This document shows, in pieces, positions 24,710 to 37,052 of a stretch of 64,000 nt of DNA. Origin of the DNA: Verpa conica (Eukaryota > Ascomycota > Pezizomycetes > Pezizales > Morchellaceae); assembly GCA_033030425.1 (NCBI GenBank), contig JAUFSD010000008.1:1550001-1614000 (forward strand), in the 5' to 3' direction. The first letter of the stretch is position 1. Each line of letters starts with the position of its first letter. Position numbers and translations under genes: made by a program. Below the pieces are notes generated by a model. That model had not been told where the DNA came from, did not search any database, and saw only the letters and a list, made by a program, of their open reading frames with translations.

Positions 24710-27684
24710 AGAGGTTAGCTCCTACGGTCAAGATGCTAGGGGGTCTTTGAAGACATTGGCAATCTAGTTACCCGGTGCTGGCTATCTCCGTACAGAGGTT
24801 ATCCCCAACCACCACAGACTAGCCTAGAGTGGTTTAGGGCTCCGAAAATCGCTCGTTAAGCTCTCAGTCAAATTTCTTCATATAGAGTGATACTATATGA
24901 TCCAATCAAAGTTTCTAGATGTTTAAGTAGTGTATATTATAGATCCGATTCTGGACCAGCTTGTGGATTGGTAATTTTATGGATCTACCCAAATATGTGC
25001 CATCTACCTAATCACCTCCGAATACTGGCTAGTAAGTTATATTCTAGCATATCTCACTACCTCTAGCTCAGGAGAGGTCAATAAACGGTTCATGACACTT
25101 AGTATACAGAGTTCATAGAGTTAAGTTAGCTGAATGATAGTTTAGAACGGAGAAAAGGTGTCGACAGATAAGCGAGTCTCAATTAGCTAGCCAATAACCC
25201 TAACCCGCTTCTCTTACATAATCTCAGATTACCTAAAGAGCCCGACACTCCTCAATCACCATTTATCAAGTAGTTATACAAACTAAAGATGAATTGAACA
25301 AGATTCAGTTTGCTTCAGGCACTCATAGCGTTGTAGATTGCCCCGTTTCCTTCGTCTGGTAGAATCCTATTCGGAGGTGATTGGCGTAGGGAAGAATCTA
25401 ATGATAATATTAATGTCTGCTATTGAGGTTCCTATATTCTGTGAAAAGACCGGTATCATAATGAAAGTAGGCTTTAGCCCTTGTTGTCTTTAAGATTGGG
25501 ATGAACTAGAAACAATTCTGTATATAAGTGAAGAATACACTATAGGAAGCCTTGTGAAGTATACTCCAACTGTAGGCTTTGCGTCTTGTACAACAAGGTT
25601 TAATTTCGGGCATCAAATAAAGAAGGCGAGTGATAGCTGGTGCTCATGGTGAAGTACCTACTGTGGTGACGCGTGACAGCAAGGGTTAGGGTTCCTGGCT
25701 AATCCCGTAAACTCGTTACTACCTGCTTTTCATCACAGCATCTCTACATCTAAAAAGAAATTAGCGGCCAGCAAAAATTGGAAGATGAAAATAAATATGA
25801 ACGTGGTTGAAGTTAATAATGTAGAATCTCGTCCCAGCAGACCTGCCACTTCCCATGATAAATTCGACATCTCTAGCTAGGCCCGAGTTAGTCATTTATT
25901 GCTTCTATTAAACCACCCTTAAATGTATTCATTATTGCGTGTTCAGTAATTTACAGGATAAGTCTTGGTTTGGAGTAGTTTCAAATTGCGGGGTAAACCA
26001 AAAGCAACTATCAGATACCTTCGAGATATATCCCCAACTGTGTGATGTGGGAATATTGCACGGCAAGCTGGTACCGTACAATCGCCCTATAAAAATATTC
26101 GCCCTATGAAAAAACGTAGTCTGACCTGAAAAAGGATCGTCTTATGTGTACTAGCACCCTCCTATAAGAATAACTACTCTAGAAGAATATGATATTGCAC
26201 CAAAAAAATATTCTTATAGGGCTATTGTACTGTAGCAGGAATTCCGAGCACCAACCACAAAAGCCAGGTGATACCTGATGCCCTCGTGGAGGTTTTGATA
26301 AATATTTCTATCAAGCGTCCCATTCTTAATATCTCTTTCTGTCCATTACTTATTAGCACACCCCCGAGTGATGAAAAACAAAAAAAAGGTGTCCCACGGA
26401 TGTATAGGTTTGTGTGTTTAATTCATTCTGTATGTTACCGGTAACATCGGACTGCTCTTGAGAGCCAGTCGTTACTCACCCATCATGGATTAGGTGTACT
26501 CTATGGCTTTGTGAACGCATAACAAGCCGGCGAAGGAGATGTACTCCACTCGGATAAAAAGCCTTTAAACTCTCCAGTATCCAGGGTGGGTGGCTTTGGA
26601 GGTAGTAATTCACCCCAACGATTATTTTTGGGGACAGCTCATACAGCTTCCATGACCAATTGTGGGATGGCTAGATACCCTAGTGAATCTATAATTGAAA
26701 AACGTGTAAGCAGAACCAGTTGAAACCAATGAGAGTCTTCTCGCGGGGAACTACTTTAGTTGTGCATGGAGTATTGAGGTTTGTGGAAGTTTCGGTATCC
26801 AAGAATCCCCACCGGACTTTGGGCGCCGTAGGTAAGAACCAGAGGATATCCCAAAAATGCCCTCGGAAAGAGCATAGTACACTCACACTGCCTATGGAGG
26901 CTTCAAGTTGACTTTCAGTCCTTCTAGTTTTTTTTTTAACCACCACAAGCGAAAAGAGGAGGAAAATTGAATGGACTATACCTAATCTTGGTTGGTATAC
27001 CCTTAAAGACCCCGCGGCCAAGAGAATAACCCCCTCGATGGGAATATACTGACGTCTTAGTTCTATGGAAACTAAGATATCGGGTAGGTATGAGGTGTCG
27101 TCACTTATTCGTACATGACCGGAAGTCTAGCCCCACGTGAGCACTCTTAGCGGTAGACTAAAACTGAGAAATTAGAATTGCCTCACAAATACTATCTCCA
27201 ATCAATGATTAAATCAATTTAATTTAGTTATCTTGTGATCTATGTTGGTTGGAGAACCTCTGAATAACTATAATAATCTTCGGTGGGGTAAGGTTGTCGA
27301 GGAAAGGTCCCAGGCCTGAGCTCCCGTTGGGACATATTACGGTGCACGGGCTTTAGACTGGCCTAAAACCCGCTGAACCTCCCGCGAGTACCTATGTGCT
27401 GATAGGCCTTTGGAAGAGAATCTCTACAAGTAGACTGCGAGTAGTTTGTAAATCGAGTAGTTTAGAGTAAAAATAATATCAATATGAACATCATACAATG
27501 CTCTGTCGCCACCCTCCCCCATAAACCCTATTGATGGTGACATCTATACCCCGTCATAGCCTACTAGTCAAAGCTAGACTGAGTGCCAAAGGGGCCATAT
27601 CAATGCCCCACATATAAAGGAGGAACGCGTACGATAGAAAATATTATTGAGTATTATCTCCCTACTTCACAAAGACCATCCAAA
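24710..27684. other. Intergenic with one MITE
   Basis: Nearly 3 kb without a supported gene. The minus-strand ORF at 26689-27021 and its plus-strand shadow have no motif. Contains the TA-flanked element at 26,077-26,229. Confidence 0.45.
26077..26229. mobile_element. Tc1/mariner-like MITE, copy 1
   Basis: 153 bp bounded by TA on each side. Terminal inverted repeats read CAATCGCCCTATAAAAATATT at the left and CAATAGCCCTATAAGAATATT from the right. The interior shares CCTATAAGAATAAC and AGAATATGATAT with a second copy at 46,544-46,710 in opposite orientation. No ORF. The family assignment rests on TA flanks and TIR shape. Confidence 0.6.
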
Positions 27685-28674
27685 ATGCCACGAAGTTTGA
27701 GTTACCTTTTCGACCAGCTATTTCACCGCTCTGGCATGACTCAAACGACTTTACCTGATGATCCCCATGGCTTGGCCCCGATGAGGTTGCTCAGCCATTC
27801 TCATAGCTTGACCCCGACGACGACGTTGCCTAGCCGCCCCCGTAACTCTACCTCGAAGACACTGTTTAATCCCCGCCGTAAACCAACGCCGAAGAAGTTT
27901 CTTGATCTCCCAAACGAACTTATCCTCCAGGTTTCCGGGGACCTAGAGCGATTTGATTTATACAGACTTCTCCAAACGAATCGCTTTCTCCAAAGACTTC
28001 TCTTTCCGGTGCTGTTGGAGAAATCAGCTACCAGCCTCGTGGGGACCCGTAAACAGAGACGTACTGCGCTTCACTGGGCTTCCGCACATAACCGTGTTGA
28101 ACTGTTGACCCAGTTGCTGGATCATGGATCACGCACTGTAATTAATAAGAAATGCAGCTCCGGGATATCTCCGCTGCACTCTGCAGTGATACTGGGGAAC
28201 GAGAAAGTGGTTAAAATACTACTCGAGAACGGGGCCTATACAGAAGTCTTTGATGCAAGGGGATGGACCCCACTGATTGCTGCAGCAGCTTCTGGCAATG
28301 ATTCAATAACTAGACTGTTATTGGAGAACGGCGCAAATACTGAGCTAAGAGGTCTCATGTATGGTGAAGGAGGTGCACTACACCTTGCAGCAGCATTTGG
28401 GCATGTTTCAGTGGTTAGTATACTACTGGAGATGGGCGCCAATACTAGAACAAGAGACACGGGTGGGAGTAACGCGGTTCATTATGCAGCGGTGTCGGGG
28501 AAGGATATGGTTAAACAGTTGTTAGATTATGGGGGTCCGTTCAAAGGTTCAGATATTACCTCATGCGCGCATAAGGAATTACTCACCAGCATGAGCTTCA
28601 TCAGACATGACATTGTGTTTTCTCGGAAAGATGAGGATGATGGTTGTAAGGCTTGTAGACCATGGTTTAGATAG
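27685..28674 (+). CDS. F-box-like ankyrin protein, paralogue 2
   Basis: Single exon, 329 residues from the ATG at 27685 (the frame is open further upstream but has no earlier ATG). Residues 1-70 are a Ser/Thr/Pro/Arg-rich tail absent from the two paralogues. The F-box-like stretch is at about 72-112 (FLDLPNELILQV, DLYRLLQTNRFLQRLLFPVL). Five ankyrin units follow (RTALHWASAHNRVELLTQLL, PLHSAVILGNEKVVKILLE, WTPLIAAAASGNDSITRLLL, ALHLAAAFGHVSVVSILLE, AVHYAAVSGKDMVKQLLD). It ends with a short acidic and cysteine-containing tail. It probably acts as a substrate adaptor like its paralogues, and it lies on the opposite strand. Confidence 0.8.
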   Translation: MPRSLSYLFDQLFHRSGMTQTTLPDDPHGLAPMRLLSHSHSLTPTTTLPSRPRNSTSKTLFNPRRKPTPKKFLDLPNELILQVSGDLERFDLYRLLQTNRFLQRLLFPVLLEKSATSLVGTRKQRRTALHWASAHNRVELLTQLLDHGSRTVINKKCSSGISPLHSAVILGNEKVVKILLENGAYTEVFDARGWTPLIAAAASGNDSITRLLLENGANTELRGLMYGEGGALHLAAAFGHVSVVSILLEMGANTRTRDTGGSNAVHYAAVSGKDMVKQLLDYGGPFKGSDITSCAHKELLTSMSFIRHDIVFSRKDEDDGCKACRPWFR

Positions 28675-30304
28675 ACAGTCTACCTCTGCATGTATATAGG
28701 TAACCTGTGCTTGTATCTGATTTATCTGCTTTGGAATATTTAATAAAATCTTGGAGATTAATGGCATGCCAATAGGTCTTTAGTCACAACCCATATGATA
28801 GTATCTGGGACTATATGTCTGTAAATTGCTTTAGTAAAAACATACCGCTCATTCTACAACTGAATTATGCACTCACTTTATACTCTACTGTAATCCACAT
28901 CTATTTCGAAGTTACCTCCAAAAATAGAATGCAATACCAGTGGTTCTGAGGTGAGGGATAAGCTTAGAACATGATAGAGAGAGGAACAGATAAGAATTTG
29001 AGAAAATCCTTTAATGGTGTAAATCTAGGAGGTGATGTGACCTTACCCCGGGTCTCGGTATTACCTGTTCTATAGCGGAGCTAAAGCTATGACTTGTGGT
29101 CTCGCTCCTTAAGTTGTTGCGAATAACGGCAGATCCAGATTCCATCGTATTCGGTAATCACTGAGAGTACCGAATAAAGGCCAAGTTACTATAGACAACC
29201 AATGTGAAATCTCAGACAATGGGCATTCCAAACTCAGCTGAGCTAAGTATTAGATTATAGTAGAACCTCGATAGTAGTATAGGCCCTGCCATTCTCCCAA
29301 TGCATTCTTTGCGCCGAGGCTACCTCATTAAAGCCATAGCCTTGGTACAAGCATACAAAATCCGGTTCTCGACCGTATGCTACTATCGAGATCCCACTTA
29401 CTCCTAAACTCTAGTGAGGGTCGCTTTTAAGGGGCTATGGTTCCGTCAATACTATTAGTAGTGGAAGGAACATTTGGGAATAATTCAATAGATATGCAAG
29501 TATAAAACACAGCCCAAGGCTTATTCTCATATTACTTTAAGTTCTGGGAATGCAAACTTCGGTTTTCTAATTAATATAATATATATATAGCTACTGTAAC
29601 ATTCCTAAAAATGGCTCCCTCTGTGGCCATGGGGTGGCTGTGACAGCGAAAAAGAAGGACAAAGGAAACCCCCAGCCTTGTGCGGCCATACCTTATCGAT
29701 GAATATCTCACGTGATCTAATGATTAGATTAGATCTAAGCTAATCTATTCCAGTCACCACATCTCACTCGGTGATACTGCTCTTCATTCAAGAATGAACC
29801 ATAAGAATCCTTTAATGGTAAATATTGGGCGTCAAATCCTAAGTGGAAGCCGGGTGTTCTCCAATCGCTTGGGTGGAGGAGGGGGGGCAAAGCCCTCAGG
29901 TACAGACCACGGAAAATCACTCAGTCTAGCTATGGGGTCAACGAGCATTGTTTAAGGGTCTTGTAAGGCTCATTGATGTATGTAGTTTATCTAATCTAGG
30001 GTATGGGTTTGAGCGCATGATTCTAGCAAGAGACATTAGTTTATTATTAAGAGCGCTTCACACAGGTACTGTCTCGTGCACAGACCTCTTGTGATTGGTT
30101 GATAACTACGCTACGTTGCGGTAACGAGAGGTATGATCATTGGCTCCACGTGATATGGACTGGGCACGAAACAGCCTTTTCAGGGGAGGGGGATATCTTA
30201 GATGGAGGGGGTAAGCAGACTAATTTCTTCATAGAAAGCTTCCGGGACCTAAATAACAACTTCTAACCGATATCCTATTTTCGGAGGCACAGCAAGCCCA
30301 TGAT
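28675..30304. other. Intergenic with one MITE
   Basis: No supported gene. Holds the inverted-repeat element at 29,259-29,402 and, near 30,138, the CCACGTGATATGGACTGGG block shared with 22,495. Confidence 0.45.
29259..29402. mobile_element. pogo/Fot1-like MITE
   Basis: 144 bp. The left end AGTAGAACCTCGATAGTAGTA and the right end, read from the other strand, AGTAAGTGGGATCTCGATAG with TAGCATA following, form imperfect terminal inverted repeats. AGTAGAACCTC-type ends and TA flanks are typical of pogo-type Tc1/mariner elements. No coding capacity. Confidence 0.5.
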
Positions 30305-30742
30305 GTGGACGAGACCAGTGGTATCATACAGCATTCCTACTTAACCTATATATGCAACGCCCAACTTTTCAGATTCTGTAATGGCAGAAATGACTACGTC
30401 ATTACCGAGCCTCTGGTGAGGTCTGGAGCTAGAAGGGAATATATCAACTTTGTCCAAGCTCCCCTGGTTGCTGATCCGGAGGAGCGGTCGACCGCTCAGT
30501 CCTTAAGACACCCCTGGATCCTGAGCCAACCGTCCGCCAGCTCCTACACCGAAAAAAAACTACCCTATCAGGAAATGATAAGGGATATATCCCGGTTCCA
30601 GGCGATATGGAGGAATATCGCTTTATTGCGGAAGCATCCATGGAGAGGAATAAGGGGGATGGGAACCTATATTGGACGACCTCTTGGAAGAAGTGTCTAC
30701 AGAAATAGGGATATACCAGCGGAAAGATGGAATACGCCGTAA
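30305..30742 (+). pseudogene. Protein kinase C-terminal relic
   Basis: The frame has no ATG start. Its middle part (INFVQAPLVADPEERSTAQS then LRHPWILSQ) has the layout of the last kinase subdomain in the gene at 1,562-4,864 (ISFVESLLAPNPNDRPTAAS then LQNPWLKK). The preceding FCNGRNDYVITEPLV parallels YYNGRIPFPVEALE there. No HRD or DFG motif lies upstream, so the catalytic core is gone. Nearby frames (GDMEEYRFIAEASMERNKGD, about 30,600) may be further remains. This is best read as a decayed relative of the kinase-ankyrin gene. Confidence 0.5.
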
Positions 30743-32182
30743 CAGAGGGGAGGCGGACTTTGGAGGGTGATACAACAAATATGGATACTACGATCAAGCA
30801 TCAGCACTGGGAAAACAAGCAGTTGAAGCCCTACAGACAATTAGTTTTGGTCCGGAGAATATAGTAGAGCTTTCCAGGCTCGTTTCAATACACCAGAAGT
30901 GTGTCTAGGGATAGGGGTGAGGTGATAAGGGTAATTGGCGAGAGGCAAAAGTGGCAAAAACCCTATTTTTTTCAAGTCTTCTATACGGTTTTACAGGGTT
31001 TATGGCCTAGCGCGTATGTTTGCGCTTGTATAGAAACCCAGGTTATATGGAGTCAGAGTTTTACTTTCTATGTCAATCGTGTTCTTTTGTTTGTTTTTCG
31101 TTTATTGTTCTTCGTTATAAGCTATAAGAACGGGAGGTGGATAGTAGTTTCTTTAATATAAAATTCTATGTTAATGCTAACGAGTACTACTAAATGGACA
31201 AGTTGTGGCTTCCGGTTGGGTGGTTAGTGTTTCCTTAGTATTCTCAAATCGTGGCTGGTGAGTGTGAAATTCTAATATATATCTGGGTCCTAAAATATAT
31301 AGGCTGAGCGGATGTTTAGTCACCGGCTGCATTAGAAAATAATTCCCCCATTAATGTTTCTCTAGAAAAACCGTATGCTAAATTAACCCGTCCCCTAACA
31401 GTCTGAGGATAAATAGTACCCTCTTTATATTTACTTACCTACCGTAGCGGTACTACCAGGCTCTCCAATACGCAAGCCCAGGCATAAAAAGTCACCGGCC
31501 TGGCCTGACCCAGCCCAACTTATTCGATAGGAGCGCAGGCAAGCTCAAGTAGCCTAAGTAAGGTCTTATTCCCCTAGAACCCCTAGAGCCTCCCCCAAAA
31601 CCGATATTTTTCCGGGAGGGATGAAGGATGTAACGCTCTTGGCACTCAGGTTAGATTTTTCCAACTATGTTTGACTAAAAAGAATCAATAGTATATGTAA
31701 ATACCTACACAAGTACATCAGGAGCGGCTAAGCTCCCTGTTTATAGCTTGATTCGTCTCATGAGTTATATTCTAATAATAATTGGTAAATACTCGGTCCC
31801 AGTTGTGACCAAGCTTGGCACAAGTGATTTTTTTTTTTTTTTTTTGCTCATATACTACATGAGCGGTACAAGTGACTAACTTATCCACGATTATCCATCT
31901 AATAAATTAGTAGTTGCTTCTTCAACTAGGACTTTGTTCGCACCATAAATTTTATTACATGTAATGTACCTAGAATTATAAAAGAAAGTGTCTTTGATTG
32001 CGCCGCTTGCTATTGGATTAGGCACTTTTGGGCTGATCTCGGGTATGGAGGCAATCAGTGCAAGACACAACTTGTGTAACAGAAACACCTGGCTGAAACT
32101 AGGAAGACATCAGTCACTCACTAGCAACATTTGCCTACAACAGAAAAGAACCCCAACAAAGAATACAATACACAGCATCAAT
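30743..32182. other. Intergenic, no gene seen
   Basis: The ORF at 30901-31161 is hydrophobic by composition only. An 18-base T-run lies at 31,828-31,845. The frame upstream of the NLR start at 32,183 is open to about 31,988 and contains another ATG at 32,045. Confidence 0.4.
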
Positions 32183-32557
32183 ATGGCAAAAAGGCCTCTT
32201 CCGGAAGACGAGCATGCTCCTCTATTCCGGAATCTGGCTGAGAGTACAGACAGCACAGGCCTAGAAACCCCTGGGTGGGAGAAGACAGTGCGAGTCTCTA
32301 ATGTTCCGATAACTGTAACTGAGCAGGATCTTTTGCAGATCTTGGAGGGCTTGCCAGTCAGTAGGAGCGGTGAAATATCTCATAAGCGCCGTCGTGAAGG
32401 GAATATCCTTGGTTTTTCGCTCTCACCATCGCCGCCAGCAAGCGATTTCAACCGTTATCAGGTTGCAACTATTACGTTCAAGAAAACCTCTCATCAGATT
32501 GAACCTCTGCTTGGCCCAGCTGGGGCTAGATTCGAAGTGGATGTGGATACTCACTTC

Positions 32558-32831
32558 TGAAGAAAGAATGCGCTGATAAAGAACTAAATTGAAGAACTAT
32601 AAACACAGGCCAAACCTTAAACCTTATATAGCCAAAGAAAATTTGTAAATAACAGTTACCCGGTTAGCCAACCGGCACAATAAACTATCCGATACCAGTC
32701 CGGGTAATCGGAGCAAATTCATCCGTCGGTCAAATAGTTGCACCGTAAGTCCGTTGTCCTCAGTTACCTAAATAGGCAAGTGAGGCCGGTATCATAGTGA
32801 CAACCACTTGGCGAGTGACAAAATTTCAACA
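32558..32831 (-). repeat. Copia 3' LTR (left)
   Basis: 274 bp, starts TGAAGAAAG and ends TTTCAACA on the plus strand. Compared base by base with the copy at 38,376 I saw no difference. Confidence 0.95.
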
Positions 32832-32840
32832 CTTTCCCTC
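32832..32840 (-). other. Copia polypurine tract
   Basis: GAGGGAAAG on the element's coding strand lies directly before the 3' LTR, the expected plus-strand primer site. It overlaps the last bases of the pol frame. Confidence 0.65.
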
Positions 32841-35800
32841 AGGAGTCACAGTGCAACAAAGAACAAAAGAAAAAATGTTTAGTCTTATCCAAAGACTTCG
32901 TAAAAATATCTGCCACATTGTCCCCAGTTTTAACATATTCCAAAGAAAAAATCTTATCTGCCAACCTTTCCCTGACATAATGAAATTGAACATCAATGTG
33001 CTTAGACCTCTTGTGATGAACCGGATTTTTAGAAAGTAAAAGAGACCCATTGTTATCCCCAAAAAGAACATAAGAAAGATTCAAACCAATTCCTTCACAA
33101 GCTCGTCTTAGCCATACCATTTGTCTTGCTGCATGGGACAGTGCCATGTATTCCGCTTCAGTCGTTGACAGGGCCACTGTGGTTTGTTTTCGAGAACTCC
33201 AGGAAATAAGATTCTTTCCTAAGAAGAAGCAGTTTCCGGTGACAGATCTTCTGGTGTCAGGGCAGCAGGCGTAGCTTGAGTCCGAAAATCCTTTGAGGAC
33301 GTCTGTCTTTCCCTTTTTGTAGTATAGGGCCATGGTGCGAGTTTCCTTTAGGTAGCGAAGTGTTCTTTTGGCGGCGTTCATGTGGGACTTATTTGGTGCA
33401 GATGAGAACTGTGACAGTGTGGTGACGGCATAGGCTAAGTCTGGTCTGGTTCCTATTGCGGCGTACATGAGAGATCCAACGATTGACTGATAGAGGGTTT
33501 GTTCCTCTATTTCTTCTTCGGTTCCCTTTTGAAGGGAAACATTGGTATCAAAAGGTGTCGATACAGGTCGACAGTCTGTCATGTTGAAGCGTTCCAGGAC
33601 CTTATCAATGTATGCCGTTTGATCCAGTTTCAGCCTCTCTCCTTCATAGCTTATGGCTATCCCCAAAATCCAGCTTGCCTTTCCCAAATCCGTCATCTTA
33701 AATTCACTTTTGAGTAGACCTTTCACACTCTCAGTTGCCTTTCCCTGCCTGGCGAACATCGTGATGTCGTCAACATAAACGTCCAAAATCATGTCCGTTG
33801 CTATAAATACACAGGGATCGAAATCTGATACTGAGAAACCATTGTTGGCTAAAAAATCGGAGAGACGGAGATACCATTCTCTGGAGGCTTGTTTGAGTCC
33901 GTAAATGCACTTTTTGAGCTTACAGACTTTTCCAGGAGCGTTCAGGCCGGGAGGTAGTGCCATGTATATTTCTTCTTTCAGATTTCCGTTTAGAAAGGCA
34001 CTTTTGACGTCCATTTGACTGATTTCCCAGCCGGCAGAGTGAGCAGTGGCGAGAAGTAAGCGAAGTGATTCGTATCTGGAAACGGGTGCAAAGGTGTCAT
34101 CGTAGTCCTGTCCTGGTATCTGGGAGAAACCTTTGGCAACTAGCCTAGCCTTATGTTTGATGAGTTCGCCCTTGGCTCCCAGTTTTGTCTTGTATACCCA
34201 CTTGCACGCCACTATTTTTCGATTTTCTGGCTTGTCTACCAGTTCCCAGGTTCCGTTTTCTTTAATCGAAGTCATTTCTTCCTCCATGGCTTGACGCCAT
34301 TCTTCCGCTTTGTCTGATTTCATGGCTTCTGAGTAGCTGATGGGGTCTTGATTCACTTCTGCCATTAGAGCAGCATGGGAGGAATACCAGTCCGGCTTCT
34401 TTCTTTCCCTTGTGGAACTTCTGGGAGTAACCAAAGGAAGAGGTATAGGTGAGTTTGATCTGGTCGGTGGTTGACTGGAAAATGGAGACAAATCTGGAAG
34501 TGCGATGTCTTTTTCTGGAATTTCTTTCTCTGATTCCGAGCTACTTAACTGAGAAGAGGTCGACATGGATTTGTCGGAAAGAACTGAAGGTGACTTGGGC
34601 TCTTTGGACGATATAGTCGGAGTAGGTATAGGTGTTTGTTTCTCACTAGACGAACCTATTACTACGTCTTCTGGAGGCGACGGTTCCGGAAAGCGTACAT
34701 TTCTGTAGGTTGATACCTTCTTTTCAGATGGTATGTAGATGCGATAGACATTATTGGCTCCGGTGTACCCAACAAAAATTCCTTCTTTAGCACGAGGTGC
34801 TAGTTTGGAGTCTGCTCCTCTTGTTTCCACGTCTATGTGCACAAAGCACTTCTGACCAAACGCTTTCAGGTGTCCGATCTTGGGTTTTTCACCAAAGAAG
34901 GCTTCGAAGGGGGTCTTTTGAATAGACCTGTGGGGTATACGATTCTTGGTGTAGCACATGGCTGCTATTGCTTCAGCCCAGAGAAACTTTCCCTTGTCCA
35001 ATACCACAGTCCTGGCCATGGTAGCAATAGTCCGGTTATACCGTTCGGCAACACCGTTAGACGAATGGGCGTATGCGGCAGTGGTTTCATGAATGATTAC
35101 TTTTTCAGAAAGAAAGGTAGAGGTGGGCTTGTTGATGTATTCTCCTCCATTGTCGGTTCTGAGTTTCTTGACCCTTTTTCCTGTCTGGTTCTCAATCATG
35201 GTAACAAACATTCTAAGTGCTTCGTAGGCATCTGATTTATTTTTGAGAAAGTAGACAAAAGACATGCGAGAAAAATCGTCAATAAAGGTGATGTAGTAGT
35301 GCATGCCTCCGAGTAATGCCTGGGAGAACTTTCCAGAGAGATCAGAATGTACCAGTTCCAGTATCCCTTTTGACTGGGAGGTGGAGGAGTGGTAAGGAAG
35401 GGCGGTTGATTTCCCTAGTTGACAGTTTACGCATGTTTCGAGATCGCCAGATTTTGGTAGAGACTCAGGGTCTGCTACTGATTGTTTGAGTAGAGAAAGA
35501 GAGGAAGAGGGCAAATGTCCTAGCCTTTGATGCCACTATCGAAAAGAAATTACTGCTGCTGCTACCGTATGTTGCTGAACCAAAATGAAATTCCCAATCG
35601 CGTCCTGTTGTGCCCATGCAAAAACCTTACCATCCTTTTGTATCCTTATATCCTTGTTAGACCCTGACATAGAAAAACCTTTTGCTGAAATCCGTTTCCA
35701 AGAAAGAAGATTAAAATGAGAACCCGAAACATAAAGAACATTTTCCAAAGATAACTGTGAAAGAGACCCATCTGTAACGGGGGCACTCCCAGGGGAGTAC

Positions 35801-35841
35801 TGCCGTACCAAATTAAAACCAACAACCTCCCTTTCTGACAA
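32839..35841 (-). pseudogene. Copia pol: protease end, integrase, RT, RNase H
   Basis: One frame interrupted by a TAG at 35,536-35,538, just before the conserved WHQRLGH of the GAG-pre-integrase domain, where Copia proteins usually have LWH. Upstream, the frame from 35,772 down carries the protease tail (ENVLYVSGSHFNLLS). Downstream: zinc-binding CVNCQLGK, integrase catalytic core (HSDLSGKF, RTDNGGEY, NGVAERYNRT), linker, reverse transcriptase (ACKWVYKTKLGA, QMDVKSAFLNG, catalytic YVDD) and RNase H (STTEAEYMALSHAARQMVWL) ending VADIFTKSL. Apart from the stop and the nested insertion the domain set is complete. Bases 35,773-35,841 belong to the nested LTR, not to pol. Confidence 0.9.
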
Positions 35842-37027
35842 GAAGCTTCAGCAGCGAGGCTTAGAACCGCTCGTCAACACGGAAGGTCAACAGTCCCTAG
35901 GCAAAACAGGAATAAGGATTTAATGGATAGATAACTAAAGACTTTAAAAGGCTCTGCTTCCCAGGGGAAGACAAACGTCTTTAGCGAAGAGTATGAGGGT
36001 CTCTGAACAACGGTTGTTCGTTGACTAGCAAGAATGATTGTCCTGGGGGAAGGACAGGTTTAAGCTATGATTTTGATTGCGAGCAGGCTGCCAAGAAGCG
36101 GGGGAACAATTCCTCCGCGCTTGGAAATCAACTGAGTCTAGAGCGCCTCTAAGAACTAGCGGAGTCGATAGACTAGCGACTAAAAAGCGTTGGTTACTAA
36201 AAGCTCTGTAACTATTGCTAAAATGGTCCGATTTCAAATCCGATTGCACCTCTGGATTCGCAGCACTGTCCCCCATATACCCTCCGAGTTTGGTTCGGTT
36301 GGACAAATTTTCTGACGGTTTTGGGGTTATTTTTGGGGTCCAAAACTTGTCTTTTTGTTAGGGAATCAGCAACTCAGGGGGGCCCCCTCTGCAAACGGCG
36401 GGTGGCACAGTGGGGCGCCTTGGGGGTGTTAGAAAACACGGAGTCCCCTAGGTAGGGTAACCCACTGGTGATTCCTGCCGTTGCTCAGATTCCTTTCCCA
36501 CGTTCCTAGTCCAACCTGGGAACGTGGCGGAGAGGTAATCTTGATCCATAAGGACTTTAGGGCGAAGCACAAGGCGTAGCCCCGTATGGTTCGATTCGTG
36601 ACGCCGCCAGGTTATTTATTAATTTTGCTGGCGGCCCTAACTACTAAGCATAGCTTTGCTCTCGTTTCATGGCTCTCGGCCTCCCACACGTTTGGCCTTC
36701 AGCGATGCCGTTGTTATTCCTCCTAGAGGAACAGGAGCTTAATTCTGTTCACGGAGGCAACTGCTTCAGTCTCATTGCACTAGTATCTCCCGTAGCTATA
36801 AGCTACAGACGCATTACTCTGGTCTCTGTCGCATACCGACGACGGTGAGCTTTGCTCCGTCCTAGGAGCTCGCCAGCTCGCTTAGGGATTGGGCTATCAT
36901 AGTAATGACTTTCCTTAGTATCTATTGACCGGAATAGGATAGCTAGTCCTATCCCTCAAGGGAGATCCTTAGGAGTCTCTATGGAGAGGTACTTGAGACT
37001 AGTTATGACGATGGTTAGATCGTCACA
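35773..37027 (+). mobile_element. Solo LTR nested in Copia protease
   Basis: 1,255 bp starting TGTAACGGGGGCACT and ending GATCGTCACA, flanked on both sides by CCATC (35768-35772 and 37028-37032), a 5-bp target duplication. I find no ORF with a known domain and no internal repeat of its start, so it is a single LTR left after recombination, probably of a Gypsy-type element (TGTAACGG start). It separates protease residues KLPDG from the downstream LSLENVLYV. The plus orientation is inferred from the start sequence. Confidence 0.8.
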
Positions 37028-37052
37028 CCATCCGGTAGCTTGGCTACTATTT

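Noticed and set aside
26689..27021. Minus-strand ORF of 110 residues
   Set aside because: No motif, no paralogue, and a competing plus-strand frame of similar quality.
36025..36306. ORF inside the nested solo LTR
   Set aside because: Lies wholly within an LTR bounded by a target duplication; no domain.
36590..36620. GGTTCGATTC word resembling a tRNA T-arm
   Set aside because: No matching acceptor, D or anticodon stems nearby, and it lies inside the solo LTR.
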